NCBI GenBank assembly: GCA_015665415.1
Contig: JADFAE010000004.1
Coordinates: 124,001-188,000 of the forward strand
Length of the DNA stretch: 64,000 bases
Source of the DNA: Roseobacter sp.
GTDB lineage: Bacteria; Pseudomonadota; Alphaproteobacteria; Rhodobacterales; Rhodobacteraceae
Direction of reading: 5' to 3'
The notes under the pieces were generated by a model, which saw nothing but the letters and a program-made list of their open reading frames with translations, did not search any database and had not been told where the DNA came from. Shown in pieces: positions 9,575-18,345 of the stretch; the first letter of the stretch is position 1, and each line of letters begins with the position of its first letter. Position numbers and translations under genes: made by a program.

Positions 9575-10112
9575 GAGCAAAATCAATGAGCCCGGACCCA
9601 AGCAGGCCGAGGCGACCCCCACAGCAGCTCCTGCGGCTGCCGCGCCTGCTGCGCCAAAAAGCGATTACACGCCCTCCACCCCCAAGGCAAAGCCGCCCGC
9701 CTCGCTGCTCAGCTCGGATCTGCACATCACCGGCAACCTCAAGACATCCGGTGACATTCAGGTCGAAGGCACCGTCGAAGGTGACATCCGCGCCCATCTG
9801 CTGACCGTTGGCGAAACCGCAACCATCAAAGGCGAAGTTGTCGCCGATGACGTTGTGGTCAATGGCCGGGTTGTAGGCCGCGTGCGGGGGCTCAAGGTGC
9901 GTCTCACCGCCACCGCCCGCGTCGAAGGCGACATCATCCACAAGACCATCGCCATCGAGAGCGGTGCCCATTTCGAAGGGTCGGTTCAGCGTCAGGACGA
10001 TCCGCTGACCCCCGGTGGCAAAAAAGCGGCCCCGGCTGCTGCGCCAGCCGCAGCTCCAGCGCCCTCGGCCGCTGTAAAAGCCGCAACCGCGGCGGCAAAA
10101 GCCGAAGGCTAA
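9564..10112 (+). CDS. Bactofilin (polymer-forming cytoskeletal protein)
   Basis: A 182-residue protein with an Ala/Pro-rich N-terminal tail, a central beta-helix of short repeats (ITGNLKTSGDIQVEGTVEGD, then ATIKGEVVADDVVVNGRVVG), and an Ala-rich C-terminal tail. This is the DUF583 bactofilin fold, which polymerises without nucleotide and localises peptidoglycan enzymes. Its start lies inside the end of the M23 peptidase gene, so the two are probably translationally coupled. A strong terminator follows 25 bp after the stop codon. Confidence 0.95.
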   Translation: MFSKSKINEPGPKQAEATPTAAPAAAAPAAPKSDYTPSTPKAKPPASLLSSDLHITGNLKTSGDIQVEGTVEGDIRAHLLTVGETATIKGEVVADDVVVNGRVVGRVRGLKVRLTATARVEGDIIHKTIAIESGAHFEGSVQRQDDPLTPGGKKAAPAAAPAAAPAPSAAVKAATAAAKAEG

Positions 10113-10137
10113 GCCCTGCTGCATGAACTGAAAAATC

Positions 10138-10168
10138 AAAGAGCCGCAGCCCAAGCTGCGGCTCTTTT
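10138..10168 (+). terminator. Rho-independent terminator after bactofilin gene
   Basis: GAGCCGCAGC-CCAA-GCTGCGGCTC forms a 10-bp perfect GC-rich stem with a 4-nt loop. It is flanked by AAA on the left and followed by TTTTG. It lies 25 bp after the bactofilin stop codon. Confidence 0.9.
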
Positions 10169-10217
10169 GCTTTCTGCTTGGCGGTCATCACCGCATATTG
10201 GCACTGATTTTCTGGCG

Positions 10218-11186
10218 CTAGTCCTGGCCCAGCATCCATTTCCCTTGCGGCCAGAAGGCATGAAAGGCAAAGGCAAACAGCAGATCATGGGGCAGATCCT
10301 GGCCTGCCGTATCACTCACCCGGATCGTGCCCACCTCGCGCCCCCGCGACAAACTGGCAGTATCCAGGGCCGAGGCCTGGCCAGAACTCCAGCGAATGAC
10401 AATTCCGGCCTCTCTCAGCTCCCCGGCCTTTGCCAGGCGGCTAAGCGGCCAGGCCCGCGCCCCTACCCGCAGAACCCGCGCCAGCGGTTCGATCCCATGC
10501 GGTGGGGGCTCGCCGCTGTAAAGAAAGGGCCAGGCGGAACTATCATATCCCCGGTAGGGGTTGCGCCCATAGGCACGCGGATAGTCGGGCTCAGCCATGA
10601 CCAATCCATGCGGGTTGCGTTTGGAAAAACTCTGCCAGCTTTCCATCCAGCTCGGCAGCGGCGTCAGCTCTGCCCCCGCCAATCTGCCAACAATGGCCTG
10701 GCCAATGGCCTGCTGCCACCAGCTTTGGGTCTCGCGGTCATACATCACCATATCGGAATGGCGTAGCTTGCCGGTAACCCCGAAGCTCAGGGTCCAGCCC
10801 GCAACGCGGCGGTCGAAACTCATCGCCGAATTGCACAAGGGACAATAGGTGACGGCGATGGGCAACGCGCCGATCTGATCATTGATGATCTCATGCCAGA
10901 TCAGATATCGCAGCGGATAGGCCCGGGGCACCTGCCCCTTGATCTCGACTGCGATGACAGGTTCGCGCGGGCCAATCTCCTGCCCCTGTGACACCGCCAC
11001 AAATGTAGGCATGTCCAGCGCCGGAATGCCGTCCTTTGGCGGCCCGCCAGAGCGGATCTCGGACCAGTCAAGAACAAGACTGTTCTTGAAATTCGTCTCC
11101 GGCCATTCCCCCTGCCACTGCAGTGGCTCTGCCCGTAGCGACCCTCCCGCCAATATCGCCGCAATCAGGATCATGACGCGCAACAT
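10218..11186 (-). CDS. DUF3179 domain-containing exported protein
   Basis: A 322-residue protein with a signal peptide (MLRVMILIAAILAGGSLRA, cleavage after Ala). The DUF3179 core includes ALPIAVTYCPLCNSAMSFDR, a Cys-x-x-Cys typical of the family, and SFGVTGKLRHSDMVMYDRET with SWWQQAIGQAIVG. The function is unknown; the CPLC motif suggests metal or haem contact, which is inference. ATG at 11186 is preferred to GTG at 11189, and AGGAGGGGAG lies directly upstream. It ends convergent with the bactofilin gene. Confidence 0.9.
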   Translation of the reverse strand: MLRVMILIAAILAGGSLRAEPLQWQGEWPETNFKNSLVLDWSEIRSGGPPKDGIPALDMPTFVAVSQGQEIGPREPVIAVEIKGQVPRAYPLRYLIWHEIINDQIGALPIAVTYCPLCNSAMSFDRRVAGWTLSFGVTGKLRHSDMVMYDRETQSWWQQAIGQAIVGRLAGAELTPLPSWMESWQSFSKRNPHGLVMAEPDYPRAYGRNPYRGYDSSAWPFLYSGEPPPHGIEPLARVLRVGARAWPLSRLAKAGELREAGIVIRWSSGQASALDTASLSRGREVGTIRVSDTAGQDLPHDLLFAFAFHAFWPQGKWMLGQD

Positions 11187-11376
11187 CACTTTCTCCCCTC
11201 CTTTGCCTGAAGCAAAAGGATGGGGTGGCTGCCACCTTTGTCATTGCACAACCCCGTGAGTGAGGGCCGGTCCCGTGAGAAAGGGCCGATTGCGCAGCAA
11301 GACCAAGCGCAATAGAAAACGCCCGCATCCTGGTGGAAGCGGGCGTCGAACTTCTAAACATCAACCAAGAGGCGAA

Positions 11377-11922
11377 TCACTCGGTAACGGTGACTTTGCT
11401 CATCAAGTCAGGCTGACCCAGAACCGCCCCATTGGCCCCGGCACCGCGCTTGATCGCATCAACCACATCCATGCCTTCGGTCACTTGCCCAACAACGGTA
11501 TACTGACCATTGAGGAAATGCCCTGGCGCAAACATGATGAAGAACTGCGAATTGGCGCTATTGGGGTTCTGTGAGCGGGCCATGCCAACAACACCACGAT
11601 CAAAGTTCAGATCGGAGAATTCCGCCGGAATATTGCCACGCTCAGAACCGCCCATACCGGCACTGCTCATGTCTTCGCCGATGCGGCCGAATTTCACGTC
11701 CCCCGTCTGCGCCATGAAACCCTCGATCACGCGGTGAAACACCACCCCGTCATATTGGCCTTCGGCGGCCAATGCAGTGATCTGCTCCACATGTTTGGGA
11801 GCGACATCCTCAAAGAGGTCAATCTTGACGATGCCATTGGCTTCGCCTTCGATCTGGATTTCCAATCCCGAGGCCAGTGCAGAGCTGGCCAGAAGAGAGA
11901 AGGCTGCGGCAAGCTTAAGCAT
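11377..11922 (-). CDS. Exported peptidyl-prolyl cis-trans isomerase, cyclophilin type
   Basis: A 181-residue cyclophilin with an N-terminal signal peptide (MLKLAAAFSLLASSALASG). Cyclophilin core motifs are visible: VVFHRVIEGFMAQTGD and NSANSQFFIMFAPGHFLNGQYTVVG. It should act as a proline isomerase and folding helper in the periplasm. The start overlaps the end of the cytoplasmic cyclophilin gene by 8 bp, so the pair forms one operon. An in-frame TTG at 11931 would only add three residues. Confidence 0.93.
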   Translation of the reverse strand: MLKLAAAFSLLASSALASGLEIQIEGEANGIVKIDLFEDVAPKHVEQITALAAEGQYDGVVFHRVIEGFMAQTGDVKFGRIGEDMSSAGMGGSERGNIPAEFSDLNFDRGVVGMARSQNPNSANSQFFIMFAPGHFLNGQYTVVGQVTEGMDVVDAIKRGAGANGAVLGQPDLMSKVTVTE

Positions 11923-12421
11923 CGGCAGCAACTTTGACGCTGATCATGCGATCGGGATTCGCGGGTGGCTCGCCCTTTACGATGGCATCGACGTGTTCCA
12001 TGCCTTCAATCACACGACCGTAGACGGTGTATTGACCGTTGAGGAAGTGGTTGTCTTTGAAGTTGATGAAGAACTGCGAGTTGGCCGAATCCGGATTGGC
12101 AGAGCGCGCCGCACCCAGGGTGCCGCGATCATGGGGCAGCGAGGAAAACTCGGCGGGCAGGTTTGGCAGCGAAGAGCCACCGGTGCCGGCCATGCGGATG
12201 TTAAAACCGTCTTCCATATCGCCATTGGCCACATCGCCGGTCTGCGCCATGAAACCGTCGATCACGCGGTGGAAACAGACGTTGTCATATTCACCGGCGC
12301 GCGCCAGTTCCTTCATCCGCTCAGCGTGTTTCGGAGCCACATCTGCCAGCAGCTCGATGACAACATTGCCATCTTTCAACTCAACGATGATGGTATTTTC
12401 CGGATCTTTATACTCGGCCAT
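11915..12421 (-). CDS. ppiB: Cytoplasmic peptidyl-prolyl cis-trans isomerase, cyclophilin type
   Basis: A 168-residue cyclophilin without a signal peptide (start MAEYKDPENTIIVELKDG). The active-site segments are VCFHRVIDGFMAQTGD and NSANSQFFINFKDNHFLNGQ. It catalyses proline isomerisation in the cytoplasm. The ATG at 12421 has an excellent AGGAGG six bases upstream. It is first in a two-gene operon with the exported cyclophilin and diverges from pgk across a region containing a 9-bp inverted repeat. Confidence 0.93.
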   Translation of the reverse strand: MAEYKDPENTIIVELKDGNVVIELLADVAPKHAERMKELARAGEYDNVCFHRVIDGFMAQTGDVANGDMEDGFNIRMAGTGGSSLPNLPAEFSSLPHDRGTLGAARSANPDSANSQFFINFKDNHFLNGQYTVYGRVIEGMEHVDAIVKGEPPANPDRMISVKVAADA

Positions 12422-12466
12422 GAGGCCCTCCTGTCTGCAAAATTTGCAACGATAGTTAAGGCTAGT

Positions 12467-12496
12467 GCAGTCAATTGCCAAGGGAGCATTGACTGC
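12467..12496. promoter_or_regulatory. Inverted repeat between ppiB and pgk
   Basis: GCAGTCAAT (12467-12475) and ATTGACTGC (12488-12496) are perfect 9-bp inverted arms with centres 21 bp apart, two helical turns. Each arm contains TTGACT read outwards, so the arms may double as -35 elements of divergent promoters. It could be an operator for one or both genes; no -10 box is convincing at standard spacing. Confidence 0.4.
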
Positions 12497-12558
12497 TAAG
12501 CAAAAAGTGCTGAAAGAACGGGGCAATTACCGGTAATTTCTGCACAGAGGAGCCTGCC

Positions 12559-13749
12559 ATGGGCTGGAAAACACTCGACGACATGGATCTGGACGGCAAA
12601 CGCGTTTTGGTACGTGTGGACATCAATGTACCGCTTGTCGATGGTGTCGTCACCGATTCCACCCGCATCCGGCGCATTGCCCCCACAGTACGCGACATCC
12701 TGGCAGCGGGCGGCAAGCCGATCCTGCTGGCGCATTTTGGCCGCCCCGGCGGCGAGCGCCGCGAGAATCTGTCGCTGAACCAGCTGGTGCCGACACTGGA
12801 ACGCGCCTTTGAAACCAAGGTCCGGTTTGCGGCTGATTGTGTTGGCGCTGGTGCCAAAGAAGCCGCCGAAACGCTGCAGCCCGGCGAAGTTCTGCTGTTG
12901 GAAAACACCCGCTTTCACGCTGCAGAAACCAAAAACGACCCCACCCTTGCCGCCGGCATGGCAGAGCTGGGTGACGTCTATTGCAACGACGCCTTCTCGG
13001 CGGCCCACCGGGCCCATAGTTCGACCGAAGCGCTGGCGCGTCTGCTGCCCGCCTGTGCCGGCCGCTTGATGCAGGCCGAGCTTCAGGCCCTGGAAGCCGC
13101 GCTTGGCGCGCCGCAGCGCCCGGTTACGGCTGTGGTTGGTGGGGCCAAGGTTTCCAGCAAGCTGGAGCTGCTGAGCAACCTGATCGAAAAAGTGGACTAT
13201 CTGGTGATTGGCGGCGGTATGGCCAATACCTTTCTGGTGGCCCAGGGGCTGCCGGTTGGCGTCTCGCTGGCGGAGCGCCTGATGAAAGATACTGCCGCTG
13301 AGATCCTGGCCAAGGCCGAAGCCCTGGGCTGCAAGATCATTCTGCCCGGCGACATCGTAGTAGCCAAGAAATTCGAAGCGCATGCGGAGAACCAGACCTT
13401 GCCCGCCGACCAGTGCCCAGAGGATGCGATGATCCTGGATGCAGGCCCAGACAGTGTGGCGGCCATCAATGCAATCTTCGAGCAAAGCAAAACCCTGATC
13501 TGGAATGGCCCGCTGGGGGCCTTTGAAATGGAACCCTTTGACGCCGCGACCAATGCTGCTGCTCTGAAAGCTGCGGCCCTGACCCGCGCCGGTTTGCTGA
13601 CTGCCGTGGCCGGTGGCGGCGACACCGTATCTGCCCTCAATGCATCGGGTGCGGCGCGCGATTTCAGCTATATCTCTACAGCCGGCGGGGCCTTCCTCGA
13701 GTGGATGGAAGGCAAGACCCTGCCCGGCGTTGCTGCTCTCGAAGGCTGA
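12559..13749 (+). CDS. pgk: Phosphoglycerate kinase
   Basis: A 396-residue enzyme that converts 1,3-bisphosphoglycerate and ADP to 3-phosphoglycerate and ATP in glycolysis and gluconeogenesis. Motifs: [14 protein letters not shown] at the N-terminus, [35 protein letters not shown], and the nucleotide-site segment WNGPLGAFE with GGGDTVSAL near the C-terminus. The length is normal. GAGGAG precedes the ATG at a good distance. It is monocistronic, bounded by a terminator at 13781-13814. Confidence 0.98.
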   Translation: MGWKTLDDMDLDGKRVLVRVDINVPLVDGVVTDSTRIRRIAPTVRDILAAGGKPILLAHFGRPGGERRENLSLNQLVPTLERAFETKVRFAADCVGAGAKEAAETLQPGEVLLLENTRFHAAETKNDPTLAAGMAELGDVYCNDAFSAAHRAHSSTEALARLLPACAGRLMQAELQALEAALGAPQRPVTAVVGGAKVSSKLELLSNLIEKVDYLVIGGGMANTFLVAQGLPVGVSLAERLMKDTAAEILAKAEALGCKIILPGDIVVAKKFEAHAENQTLPADQCPEDAMILDAGPDSVAAINAIFEQSKTLIWNGPLGAFEMEPFDAATNAAALKAAALTRAGLLTAVAGGGDTVSALNASGAARDFSYISTAGGAFLEWMEGKTLPGVAALEG

Positions 13750-13780
13750 AGCCTGCAAGACCCAATCACAGCAGCCAGAT

Positions 13781-13814
13781 TTGCCGCCCCGGGACAACCA
13801 GGGCGGCGTTTTTG
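13781..13814 (+). terminator. Terminator after pgk
   Basis: GCCGCCC (13783-13789) pairs with GGGCGGC (13801-13807), followed by GTTTTTG. It lies about 35 bp downstream of the pgk stop. Confidence 0.75.
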
Positions 13815-13845
13815 TCTGAGACGACAACCACCCCAGGCTCCACCG

Positions 13846-13860
13846 TTAACAAATGGTTAA
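13846..13860. promoter_or_regulatory. Perfect CtrA box upstream of ftsB
   Basis: On the minus strand it reads TTAACCATTTGTTAAC, which fits the full CtrA consensus TTAA-N7-TTAAC and includes the half-site TTAACCAT. It lies between the pgk terminator and the ftsB-like gene, so ftsB is the probable target. CtrA is the alphaproteobacterial cell-cycle response regulator; in roseobacters it mainly controls motility, competence and GTA genes. Confidence 0.6.
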
Positions 13861-13989
13861 TGGAAATAAATCTATCCCCTTGGACTCAATAGGGGATTCA
13901 CAAAGCGAATCACTTGTGGCATAAAGATGTCAGAGGCCGGAACAACTGGCCCAACGATGACTTTGAGCAGTACATACAGGCAATCCCAC

Positions 13990-14289
13990 GTGACCCGAAG
14001 CAACAAGCCTTCCATAGGTGCCTTCACCTTTTTTGCCCTCGCATTTGCGCTGAGCGCATATTTTACCTTTGCGGCGGTACAGGGTGACTTTGGGTTGTTC
14101 AGGAGAGTCGAGATTCAGGCCGAAGCCGATGAGCTTCGCCTGGATCTCGATCATCTGAAGCTGGAGATTGCCGCAATGGAAAACCTCACGCGGCGCCTGT
14201 CTGATGACTTTCTGGATTTGGACCTGCTGGACGAACAGGCCCGATCGGTTCTGGGTCTGCTGCGCGCTGACGAAATCGTCATTCGCTAA
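13990..14289 (+). CDS. ftsB: FtsB/DivIC-family septum formation initiator
   Basis: About 99 residues from the GTG at 13990: one transmembrane helix (GAFTFFALAFALSAYFTFAA), a short coiled coil (EAYDELRL-like heptads, residues about 43-68) and a conserved C-terminus LDLDLLDEQARSVLGLLRADE. This is the FtsB/DivIC layout; the protein sits in the divisome with FtsL and FtsQ. In-frame ATGs at 13927 and 13957 would add 21 or 11 residues. None of the three starts has a strong ribosome binding site; I favour the shortest because the protein then begins just before the membrane helix, as in the family. A CtrA box lies upstream. Confidence 0.85.
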   Translation: MTRSNKPSIGAFTFFALAFALSAYFTFAAVQGDFGLFRRVEIQAEADELRLDLDHLKLEIAAMENLTRRLSDDFLDLDLLDEQARSVLGLLRADEIVIR

Positions 14290-14482
14290 AACTTTTCTAC
14301 AGGCCTGACATGTCACAGCTGCCTCATCCGGCTGTTGAACCCCGACCCGCAGCATGCAACCATCCCCAATGATTGTTGCGGCAGCTCTATTGCGCCCATC
14401 AGGCATCAAAGCACCGCATCTGCGGTGAAATGACCGCTGGTTACAAAAAGTCTCGCCAGCCGAGAAGAATTCCTTTATGGAT

Positions 14483-14500
14483 TAGTTTAACACTAAACTA
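14483..14500. promoter_or_regulatory. 18-bp palindrome in the pdh leader
   Basis: TAGTTTA-ACAC-TAAACTA has perfect 7-bp arms. It sits 28 bp upstream of the pdhA start codon and is AT-rich against a GC-rich background. Its position fits an operator for repression of the pyruvate dehydrogenase operon. I cannot name the regulator. Confidence 0.5.
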
Positions 14501-14527
14501 TCTAGCCTCAAGGGGGAGCCCGCACCG

Positions 14528-15517
14528 ATGGCAGCTAGAAAAAGCACCAAGAAACCAAATGTTTCTGCCGAAGAACTGACCCAGTACTACCGTGACATGC
14601 TCTTGATCCGTCGATTCGAGGAAAAGGCAGGTCAGCTCTATGGCATGGGGCTCATCGGCGGTTTCTGTCACCTTTACATCGGCCAGGAAGCCGTGGTGGT
14701 CGGCCTGGAGGCCGCCGCCGAAGAAGGCGACAAGCGCATCACCTCCTATCGCGATCACGGCCATATGCTGGCCTGCGGCATGGAAGCCAATGGTGTCATG
14801 GCGGAACTGACCGGCCGTGAGGGCGGATTGTCCAAGGGCAAGGGCGGCTCCATGCACATGTTCTCAAAAGAGAAGCATTTCTACGGCGGCCACGGCATCG
14901 TTGGTGCCCAGGTGCCGCTTGGGGCCGGGCTGGCCTTTGCCGACAAATACAAAGACAACGGCCGCGTCACCTTTACCTATTTCGGCGATGGGGCTGCCAA
15001 CCAGGGCCAGGTCTATGAGACTTTCAACATGGCGGCGATCTGGGATCTGCCGGTGGTCTTTGTGATCGAGAACAACCAATACGCCATGGGCACCGCCCAG
15101 TCGCGTTCAACCTCGACCCCGGACATCTACACCCGTGGCGAAGCCTTTGGCATCCCTGGTGAAGCCGTGGACGGGATGAATGTTCTGGCGGTCAAGGACG
15201 CGGGCGAACGCGCGGTGGCGCATTGTCGCTCTGGCAAGGGCCCTTATATCCTCGAGGTCAAAACCTACCGCTACCGTGGTCACTCGATGTCGGATCCGGC
15301 CAAATATCGCACCCGCGAAGAGGTGCAGAAGATGCGCAGCGAGCGCGACCCCATCGAACAGGTCCGCGACATGCTGCTGACTGGCAAACATGCCAGCGAA
15401 GAGGATCTGAAAGCGATCGACAAAGAGATCAAGGAAATCGTCAACAAATCCGCCGATTTCGCCAAAGAAAGCCCGGAACCGGCTCTGGAAGAGCTGTGGA
15501 CCGACATTTACGCCTGA
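14528..15517 (+). CDS. pdhA: Pyruvate dehydrogenase E1 component, alpha subunit
   Basis: A 329-residue thiamine-diphosphate enzyme subunit that decarboxylates pyruvate and passes the acetyl group to the lipoyl arm of E2. The ThDP motif is [17 protein letters not shown] with downstream [10 protein letters not shown]. The phosphorylation-loop-like region [20 protein letters not shown] is also conserved. It is first in an operon with pdhB (17 bp gap) and pdhC. GGGGGAG precedes the start. It acts in the cytoplasm. Confidence 0.98.
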   Translation: MAARKSTKKPNVSAEELTQYYRDMLLIRRFEEKAGQLYGMGLIGGFCHLYIGQEAVVVGLEAAAEEGDKRITSYRDHGHMLACGMEANGVMAELTGREGGLSKGKGGSMHMFSKEKHFYGGHGIVGAQVPLGAGLAFADKYKDNGRVTFTYFGDGAANQGQVYETFNMAAIWDLPVVFVIENNQYAMGTAQSRSTSTPDIYTRGEAFGIPGEAVDGMNVLAVKDAGERAVAHCRSGKGPYILEVKTYRYRGHSMSDPAKYRTREEVQKMRSERDPIEQVRDMLLTGKHASEEDLKAIDKEIKEIVNKSADFAKESPEPALEELWTDIYA

Positions 15518-15534
15518 GAGGGAAGAGATTAGAT

Positions 15535-16914
15535 ATGGCAACTGAAATTCTGATGCCCGCCCTGTCGCCCACCATGGAAGAGGGCACATTGGCCAAATGG
15601 CTGGTGAAGGAAGGCGATACCGTGAGCTCTGGCGATATTCTGGCCGAGATCGAAACCGACAAGGCCACCATGGAGTTCGAAGCCGTTGATGAGGGCATCA
15701 TCGGCAAGATCCTGATCGCCGAGGGCAGAGAAGGTGTTGCGGTCAACACCGCCATCGCCGTTTTGGTCGAAGAAGGCGAAAGCCTGGATGCAGCCCCAAC
15801 CGCTGCGCCTGCGGCGGGCGAGGCTGCGACCCCGGTTGAGGCACCTGCGGCGCCCGCGCCCGTGGCCGCTGCTGCCGCAGCCCCAGCCGCCCCTGAGGTG
15901 GACAGCAGTCCCGATTGGCCTGCAGGCACCGAACTGGTCAAAACCACCGTGCGGGAAGCCCTGCGTGACGCCATGGCGGAAGAAATGCGTGGCGACGAAG
16001 ACGTCTTTTTGATGGGAGAAGAGGTCGCCGAATATCAAGGCGCCTATAAGATCTCGCAGGGGCTACTGGATGAGTTCGGCTCCAAGCGCATCATCGACAC
16101 GCCGATCACCGAGCATGGTTTTGCCGGTATCGCAACCGGTGCGGCCTTTGGCGGATTGAAGCCGATTGTCGAATTCATGACCTTCAACTTTGCCATGCAG
16201 GCGATTGACCACATCATCAACTCGGCCGCCAAGACGCTGTATATGTCCGGTGGTCAGATGGGCGCGCCGATGGTGTTTCGCGGTCCCAATGGGGCCGCCG
16301 CCCGTGTTGGTGCCCAGCACAGCCAGGACTACGCCGCCTGGTACATGCAGATCCCCGGTCTGAAGGTGGCAATGCCCTACTCTGCCTCCGACGCCAAGGG
16401 CCTGTTGAAATCGGCAATTCGCGACCCCAACCCGGTGATCTTCCTGGAGAATGAAATCCTCTACGGGCAGAGCTTTGACGTGCCCAAAATGGATGATTTC
16501 ACCGTGCCCTTTGGCAAGGCCAAGATCTGGCGCGAAGGCAGCGATGCCACCATCGTCTCCTTTGGCATTGGCATGAAATATGCACTGGAAGCCGCAGACA
16601 AGCTGGCGGAAGAGGGTATCTCGGCCGAGGTCATCGACCTGCGCACCCTGCGTCCGATGGACCTGCCCACGGTGATCAAATCGGTGATGAAGACCAATCG
16701 CCTGGTCACCGTCGAGGAAGGCTGGCCTCAGGGCTCTGTCGGCGGCTATATCGCCTCCGAGGTGATGCAGCAGGCCTTCGACTATCTTGATGCGCCTGTC
16801 ATCACCTGCACCGGCAAGGACGTGCCTATGCCCTATGCCGCCAACCTGGAACGCCACGCGCTGATCACCACCGATGAAGTGGTCGCAGCCGTGAAACAAG
16901 TGACCTATCGGTAA
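15535..16914 (+). CDS. pdhB: Pyruvate dehydrogenase E1 component, beta subunit with N-terminal lipoyl domain
   Basis: A 459-residue protein. Residues 1-80 are a biotinyl/lipoyl domain with the lipoylation lysine in [10 protein letters not shown]. An Ala/Pro-rich linker (about 85-125) follows, then the transketolase-like E1-beta domain ([19 protein letters not shown]..., [18 protein letters not shown]). The added lipoyl domain is a recognised feature of alphaproteobacterial PdhB. The start at 15535 was chosen because the lipoyl domain begins [20 protein letters not shown] and GAGAGGGAAG lies upstream. It pairs with PdhA to form the ThDP active site. Confidence 0.97.
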   Translation: MATEILMPALSPTMEEGTLAKWLVKEGDTVSSGDILAEIETDKATMEFEAVDEGIIGKILIAEGREGVAVNTAIAVLVEEGESLDAAPTAAPAAGEAATPVEAPAAPAPVAAAAAAPAAPEVDSSPDWPAGTELVKTTVREALRDAMAEEMRGDEDVFLMGEEVAEYQGAYKISQGLLDEFGSKRIIDTPITEHGFAGIATGAAFGGLKPIVEFMTFNFAMQAIDHIINSAAKTLYMSGGQMGAPMVFRGPNGAAARVGAQHSQDYAAWYMQIPGLKVAMPYSASDAKGLLKSAIRDPNPVIFLENEILYGQSFDVPKMDDFTVPFGKAKIWREGSDATIVSFGIGMKYALEAADKLAEEGISAEVIDLRTLRPMDLPTVIKSVMKTNRLVTVEEGWPQGSVGGYIASEVMQQAFDYLDAPVITCTGKDVPMPYAANLERHALITTDEVVAAVKQVTYR

Positions 16915-16929
16915 GGGAGCACGAGAAGC

Positions 16930-18240
16930 ATGCCCACTGAAATCCTGATGCCCGCGCTCTCCCCCACCATGGAGGAAGGCACCCTGGCCAAATGGTTGGT
17001 CAAGGAAGGCGACACTATCCAATCCGGTGATCTGATCGCCGAAATCGAAACCGACAAGGCCACCATGGAATTCGAAGCCGTTGACGAAGGTGTCGTCGGC
17101 AAGATCCTGGTTGCCGAAGGCAGCGAGGGTGTTGCGGTCAACACCGCCATCGCCGTGCTGCTCGAAGACGGTGAGAGTGCCGATGACATTGGCGCCAGTG
17201 CGGCACCGGCTGCCCCTGCAGCCGCGGTAGCCGAGGAGGCTCCTGCAGCCACCGAGAAGGCCGCCCTTCCCGCTGTCGCCAGCGCGGCACCAGCGGCCCC
17301 CGCCGCAGCCGATGGGGCCCGTATCTTTGCTTCGCCCTTGGCGCGGCGCATTGCGGCAGACAAGGGCCTGGATCTGGCCAGCCTGGCAGGCTCTGGCCCG
17401 CGTGGCCGGATCATCAAGGTGGATGTTGAAAACGCCACTGCCGCACCACAGGCTGCTGTGCCCGCTGCGGCCCCTGCCGCCGCGCCGGCTGCTGTTGCGG
17501 CCCCAACGGGCCCCTCTGCCGATATGGTCGCCAAGATGTACGACGGGCGCGCATACGAGGAAGTCAGCCTGGACGGCATGCGCAAAACCATCGCTGCCCG
17601 CCTGACCGAGGCCAAGCAGACCGTGCCGCATTTCTACCTGCGTCGCGACATCCAGCTGGATGCGCTGCTCAAGTTCCGCGCTGAGCTGAACAAGCAGCTC
17701 GAGGGCCGCGGAGTCAAACTCTCGGTCAACGACTTCATCATCAAGGCGGTGGCCTTGGCGCTACAGGCAGTGCCGGATGCCAATGCCGTCTGGGCGGGCG
17801 ATCGCGTGCTCAAGATGAAAGCCTCGGACGTGGCCGTGGCCGTCGCCATCGAGGGCGGGCTGTTTACCCCGGTGCTGCAGGACAGCGAGCTGAAATCGCT
17901 CTCTGCGCTGTCAGCTGAAATGAAAGACCTGGCAACCCGTGCCCGGGACCGCAAACTGGCCCCCCATGAATACCAGGGCGGCAGCTTTGCCATCTCCAAC
18001 CTCGGCATGTTTGGCATCGACAATTTCGACGCCATCGTGAACCCACCCCACGCGGGCATCCTCGCAGTAGGGGCTGGGGCCAAGAAACCGGTGGTAGGCG
18101 CAGACGGTGAACTCAAGGTCGCCACGGTGATGAGCGTCACCATGTCGGTTGATCACCGGGTTATCGACGGGACCTTGGGCGCACAGCTGTTGCAAGCCAT
18201 CGTCGAGAACCTGGAAAACCCCATGGTCATGCTGGCCTAA
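16930..18240 (+). CDS. pdhC: Pyruvate dehydrogenase E2, dihydrolipoamide acetyltransferase
   Basis: A 436-residue core subunit that transfers the acetyl group to CoA. It has one lipoyl domain (residues 1-80, lysine in [10 protein letters not shown]), an Ala-rich linker, a peripheral subunit-binding domain ([20 protein letters not shown]), a second linker, and the catalytic domain ending in [18 protein letters not shown] with the active-site His and Asp. The lipoyl domain is nearly identical to that of pdhB. No E3 gene follows; lipoamide dehydrogenase must be encoded elsewhere. A bidirectional terminator follows. Confidence 0.98.
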   Translation: MPTEILMPALSPTMEEGTLAKWLVKEGDTIQSGDLIAEIETDKATMEFEAVDEGVVGKILVAEGSEGVAVNTAIAVLLEDGESADDIGASAAPAAPAAAVAEEAPAATEKAALPAVASAAPAAPAAADGARIFASPLARRIAADKGLDLASLAGSGPRGRIIKVDVENATAAPQAAVPAAAPAAAPAAVAAPTGPSADMVAKMYDGRAYEEVSLDGMRKTIAARLTEAKQTVPHFYLRRDIQLDALLKFRAELNKQLEGRGVKLSVNDFIIKAVALALQAVPDANAVWAGDRVLKMKASDVAVAVAIEGGLFTPVLQDSELKSLSALSAEMKDLATRARDRKLAPHEYQGGSFAISNLGMFGIDNFDAIVNPPHAGILAVGAGAKKPVVGADGELKVATVMSVTMSVDHRVIDGTLGAQLLQAIVENLENPMVMLA

Positions 18241-18260
18241 GCCAAGAGCGCTAGAAGAAC

Positions 18261-18294
18261 AAAAGCCCCGGTCATCTCGACCGGGGCTTTTTAT
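18261..18294. terminator. Bidirectional terminator between pdhC and cysK
   Basis: AAAGCCCCGGTC and GACCGGGGCTTT form a strong stem with ATTTTT-type runs on both sides (TTTTTATT on plus, TTTTGTTC on minus). It can end the plus-strand pdh operon and the minus-strand cysK transcript. Confidence 0.85.
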
Positions 18295-18300
18295 TCAGAT

Positions 18301-18331
18301 CTGTTTCCCTTGGTTAAACCAAGGGAAACAG
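18301..18331. repeat. 31-nt perfect palindrome downstream of pdhC/cysK
   Basis: Arms CTGTTTCCCTTGGT and ACCAAGGGAAACAG (14 bp each) with a 3-nt centre TAA. It lies between the bidirectional terminator and the cysK stop codon. No T-run follows on either strand, so it is not a standard intrinsic terminator. It could be a 3' mRNA stabiliser for cysK or a protein-binding site. Confidence 0.6.
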
Positions 18332-18345
18332 GGACAAAACCAGGC

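Noticed and set aside
12496-13827. 443-codon open frame on the minus strand
   Set aside because: Mirrors pgk, which has all kinase motifs.
15535-17180. DNA direct repeat as a mobile element trace
   Set aside because: The repeated DNA is the lipoyl domain coding part of pdhB and pdhC and is explained by homology.
16063-17631. 522-codon open frame on the minus strand
   Set aside because: Antisense to pdhB and pdhC; low-complexity Gly/His composition.
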